From contig VXOR01000083.1 in NCBI GenBank assembly GCA_009840005.1, forward strand, positions 125,983-189,982: 64,000 nucleotides of DNA, given 5' to 3'. Position 1 is the stretch's first letter; each line of letters begins with the position of its first letter. Position numbers and translations under genes: made by a program. Positions 61,732 through 64,000 of the stretch are shown in pieces. Under the pieces are notes generated by a model. It did no database searches and had not been told where the DNA came from. It saw only the letters and a program-made list of their open reading frames with translations. Source of the stretch: Gemmatimonadota bacterium (GTDB lineage Bacteria > Latescibacterota > UBA2968 > UBA8231).

Positions 61732-62475
61732 GTGAAAGTAGCCATCATGGGTGCCGCCGGATGGGTCGGCCGGGCCGTGCTAGAAAACTTCGCCGGTCGC
61801 CACCAAGTGCGCGCCTTCGACTACAGTCCTGAAGCTTGGGAGACGTACCACCGCTTTGACGGCGACTGGGAGGGAGAAAAGCTCTACGGGGACATCGCCG
61901 ACTTCCACGCCGTTCACAAGACCTTGGAAGGCATGGACGGCGTCGTCCATCTAGCCGCCTACTTTGGCTACGAAAACCCGCCCGAGGACGATGTGAATCC
62001 CTTTCTCATCAACCTCAAGGGGATGTGGAACATCCTAGAGTCGGCCCGTCGCCACCAGCTCAAACGAGTGGTACACATGGGTTCCTGCGTTGTGCAACAT
62101 CCAGACGGCCTTTTCCTCTCGTCGGATGTCCGCAGCAAGGAAGGCAGCCCGTACGGCATCTCAAAGCGCCTGCAGGAAGAAATGTGCCGTCAGTACCACG
62201 ACGCCTACGGCCTGCGGATCATCGTCTTTCGGCCCTGTAGCATCGGCGACAGCAGGCTCGGCATCAGTCGAGACGGCAGCCCCGCCCGCAGCAGCGTTGG
62301 CTGGGTCTGTCGGCACGATTTGGCGGAAGCCTGCCACCTAGCACTCACATCCGAGACCATTGACTTCGACATCATGCACACGGCTAGTCATCCGGACGCG
62401 GATAAGTACTGCAATGTCGCCCGGTCCCGTGAGTTACTGGGTTTGGAATACAAAGGGCACTTTCCCGGCGATTAA
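61732..62475 (+). CDS. NAD-dependent epimerase/dehydratase
   Basis: Start at the GTG at 61732, since AGGAGA lies 8 bases upstream; 247 residues. The Rossmann motif GAAGWVG (about 7-13) and the active-site YGISK with the Ser in MGSCVVQ place it in the extended SDR family that acts on nucleotide or uronic sugars, such as uronate dehydrogenase. The C-terminal domain is short. It follows the mannonate-dehydratase-like gene by 55 bases and is likely co-transcribed with it. Confidence 0.85.
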   Translation: MKVAIMGAAGWVGRAVLENFAGRHQVRAFDYSPEAWETYHRFDGDWEGEKLYGDIADFHAVHKTLEGMDGVVHLAAYFGYENPPEDDVNPFLINLKGMWNILESARRHQLKRVVHMGSCVVQHPDGLFLSSDVRSKEGSPYGISKRLQEEMCRQYHDAYGLRIIVFRPCSIGDSRLGISRDGSPARSSVGWVCRHDLAEACHLALTSETIDFDIMHTASHPDADKYCNVARSRELLGLEYKGHFPGD

Positions 62476-62488
62476 ACAAGAATTAGGA

Positions 62489-62547
62489 ACTGATGTTACG
62501 CATGGGTCTAGTACTTGCGATCTTGCCCGGGGTCATTCCCGAGCAAG
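62489..62547. repeat. single diverged repeat end plus hairpin
   Basis: ACTGATGTTACGCAT at 62489-62503 matches the 15-bp inverted-repeat end at 21714 with one change. No partner end was found nearby. At 62522-62547, CTTGCCCGGG pairs with CCCGAGCAAG with one mismatch and a 6-base loop, a possible weak terminator for the epimerase gene. The two may be remnants of a larger element. Confidence 0.5.
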
Positions 62548-62589
62548 CCACCTGTTTTCACGGGCACTAGCTTTAGGCGAGACATCCTC

Positions 62590-63822
62590 CTATAGGGGCG
62601 AACTCTCTTCGGGTGTTGGCTCGGCCACCACCTGCGCGACCGTACCCGCGCCAGCGGGATTAGCCGCCCGCACTTCAAACACACACTCCACGCCGTTTGT
62701 TAGTCCTTCGACCGTATGCTCCCGTGCTGCCGCCCCCCCGGCCACCGGCTCCCACGCCGACCACGCACCCCACACCGGCCGACCGCGCCATTCATAGCCC
62801 GTCAGCACTGGCCCCGCACTCGCCGCCGCCGACCACGTCAGCACCACCCACCCGTCGCCCGCCACCGCCTGTAATCCGTCCGGCGCAAACAGCCGACCCG
62901 GCGTGGCCAAACCCCACGCCGCATCACTCGCACCTCCCTCGTTGACTGCCCGCACCGCTACGGCATACGGCTGCCCATGCTGCAAGCCGCCGACGGCAAA
63001 GGAAGCCATCGCACCCACAGCTTGTCCTAGCACCATCGGCACCGCCACGCCCGCCGTGGTCCAATCCAACAGCCGCTCGGCCCCGGCGTAGAGTTGATAT
63101 TCATAGCCGGTTACAGCAGACGCGGGCTTGCCTACCGACACGTGCAGCCGACCCGACGTCTCCAGTGCTGACCACGCGCCAGCATACACCGCCACCGTCG
63201 GCGCGTCCGGCGACTCCGACGCTTTGGCATCGCGCTTGCTGGCGTTGAACACGTCGCGCAGGTGATGCAACACGCCGCGCACCGCCCAGCCGACCACATC
63301 CTTATAGAAGTGGACCACCGCTCGCACCATCCCACCGACCGATTCGGCTTGGGTGGAGGGGGTCTGTTCGGGCGCGGTTAGCACCGGCATGGAGCTACTT
63401 TCTTCTACATCGACCACCTGCACGCGCACCGGGTAGGGGGTGGCCAAGGCGGGTGGACCGGGGGCCGTGGCGACCACACTCACCTGATAGTCGTTGTCGG
63501 TGGGGGGAATGTCGGCGGGTTGTTCGTAGTCGGGTATGGCTCGAAAGAACAGGGTCATCGTCTGGTGCTCTTTGTCGGTGGTGAAGGTGAAGGCGGCGGC
63601 ATCGCGTCCGGCCAGCGACCACGCGATGGAATCGCCTAGGGCATGGCCGGCAGTGTAGGTGGCGATTGGCGCGGAACTGTTTTCGGCCACTGAGACCCTT
63701 TCAAGGCCGATGATGTTGGGCGGGTTGGTGGTGGTCGGGTCGTCGGGGGCGGGTGCGGCTCCGGCGGCGAGCAGGCTGGATAGTGCCGTCAGGAGTAAGC
63801 GCATTTTCTTGTTCCTCTTCAT
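62590..63822 (-). CDS. secreted cadherin-like and fibronectin type III protein
   Basis: 410 residues with a basic N-terminus and hydrophobic signal (MRLLLTALSSLLAAGAAPA; a second ATG at codon 7 could be used). A cadherin-like repeat lies at about 38-145 (VSVAENSSAPIATYT, FRAIPDYEQPADIPPTDNDYQVSVVA). After a linker two Fn3-like domains follow (about 205-300 and 310-400), ending in EESSPL. Ligand or partner unknown; likely a surface adhesin. The last bases, like other repeats of the window, carry a CTATAGG next to the stop. Confidence 0.7.
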   Translation of the reverse strand: MKRNKKMRLLLTALSSLLAAGAAPAPDDPTTTNPPNIIGLERVSVAENSSAPIATYTAGHALGDSIAWSLAGRDAAAFTFTTDKEHQTMTLFFRAIPDYEQPADIPPTDNDYQVSVVATAPGPPALATPYPVRVQVVDVEESSSMPVLTAPEQTPSTQAESVGGMVRAVVHFYKDVVGWAVRGVLHHLRDVFNASKRDAKASESPDAPTVAVYAGAWSALETSGRLHVSVGKPASAVTGYEYQLYAGAERLLDWTTAGVAVPMVLGQAVGAMASFAVGGLQHGQPYAVAVRAVNEGGASDAAWGLATPGRLFAPDGLQAVAGDGWVVLTWSAAASAGPVLTGYEWRGRPVWGAWSAWEPVAGGAAAREHTVEGLTNGVECVFEVRAANPAGAGTVAQVVAEPTPEESSPL

Positions 63823-63925
63823 GTTCGGTTGTCCTTGTTAAGCGATGAAAGCAGTCGATTCGGTATCCGTAGCCCGTGGTTGGCAAGCAACCCGCAATCC
63901 CAACGGGGTAGCCCCCGGCGGCGTC

Positions 63926-63965
63926 CGCTGAGCCTGTCGAAGTGGACGCTTCGACAGGCTCAGCG
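63926..63965. repeat. perfect 17-bp inverted repeat, GAGCCTGTCGA intergenic type
   Basis: CGCTGAGCCTGTCGAAG (63926-63942) and its exact complement (63949-63965) are separated by six bases. This is the GCTGAGCCTGTCGAAG-type intergenic hairpin seen in many bacterial genomes, probably of mobile-element origin. The 178 bases upstream of the gene at 63822 hold no other recognisable feature. Confidence 0.8.
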
Positions 63966-64000
63966 TCCTGATACCTAAGACGCGGCGTACTCAGTTAATC

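Overview
The window is G+C-rich and densely coded, with signal-peptide and lipoprotein-type exported proteins, an outer-membrane-barrel-like protein, and C-terminal domains that combine the FTPNGDGIND motif with a FlgD-like Ig ending. That points to a Gram-negative bacterium of the FCB superphylum. The mix of PhyH dioxygenase, DUF6785-type membrane proteins, heparinase II/III, GH123-like and GH43-like proteins, mannonate and galactonate dehydratase relatives and fused MFS/spermidine-synthase proteins resembles uncultured Latescibacterota- or Poribacteria-type genomes. This assignment is inference; there is no rRNA or other taxonomic marker here, and no tRNA or CRISPR array was seen.

Layout. 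1-2456: 5' part of an acetyl-xylan-esterase-like hydrolase, then a type II toxin-antitoxin pair. 2527-7619: a DUF6785-type membrane protein and an ABC sugar/polyol importer (binding protein, two permeases, no ATPase). The next gene of that operon is only a 28-codon stub of a glycerophosphodiester phosphodiesterase. 7747-13784: a secreted CBM9-like/PKD protein, a galactonate-dehydratase-like enzyme, a solo tnpB element, a PhyH dioxygenase and a five-bladed-propeller protein. 13781-25972 (minus): a run for polysaccharide handling (TPR lipoprotein, discoidin/GH123-like protein, sulfite-oxidase-like molybdoenzyme, MFS/spermidine-synthase fusion, heparinase/PQQ-propeller fusion), split by a small inverted-repeat element. 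26080-45422: a cell-surface region with five large secreted proteins that share modules and a C-terminal domain, a 908-residue barrel-like protein, a second DUF6785 protein and a second MFS/spermidine-synthase fusion; seven of these lie in one minus-strand run. 45711-57781 (minus): a broken SGNH hydrolase, a PpiC-type lipoprotein, a complete ABC importer with two different ATPases and a 54-residue membrane protein, an amidohydrolase, a beta-lactamase-like protein, a DUF4214-like protein and a Gfo/Idh/MocA dehydrogenase. 58073-63822: an A+T-rich fused restriction-modification gene, a mannonate dehydratase relative, an NAD-dependent epimerase and a secreted cadherin/Fn3 protein.

How the genes fit together. 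Most encode the capture, cutting, import and oxidation of plant- or algal-type polysaccharides and uronic or aldonic acids. The most likely undescribed system is the 28050-44396 run: secreted proteins that share an N-terminal motif, discoidin-like modules and an identical style of C-terminus, encoded with one barrel-like protein and two multi-pass inner-membrane proteins. Two of the secreted proteins come from a local 2.5-kb duplication that shows mosaic divergence. A strong terminator only 29 bases before the first gene suggests the run is expressed by read-through from the CBM9-like gene.
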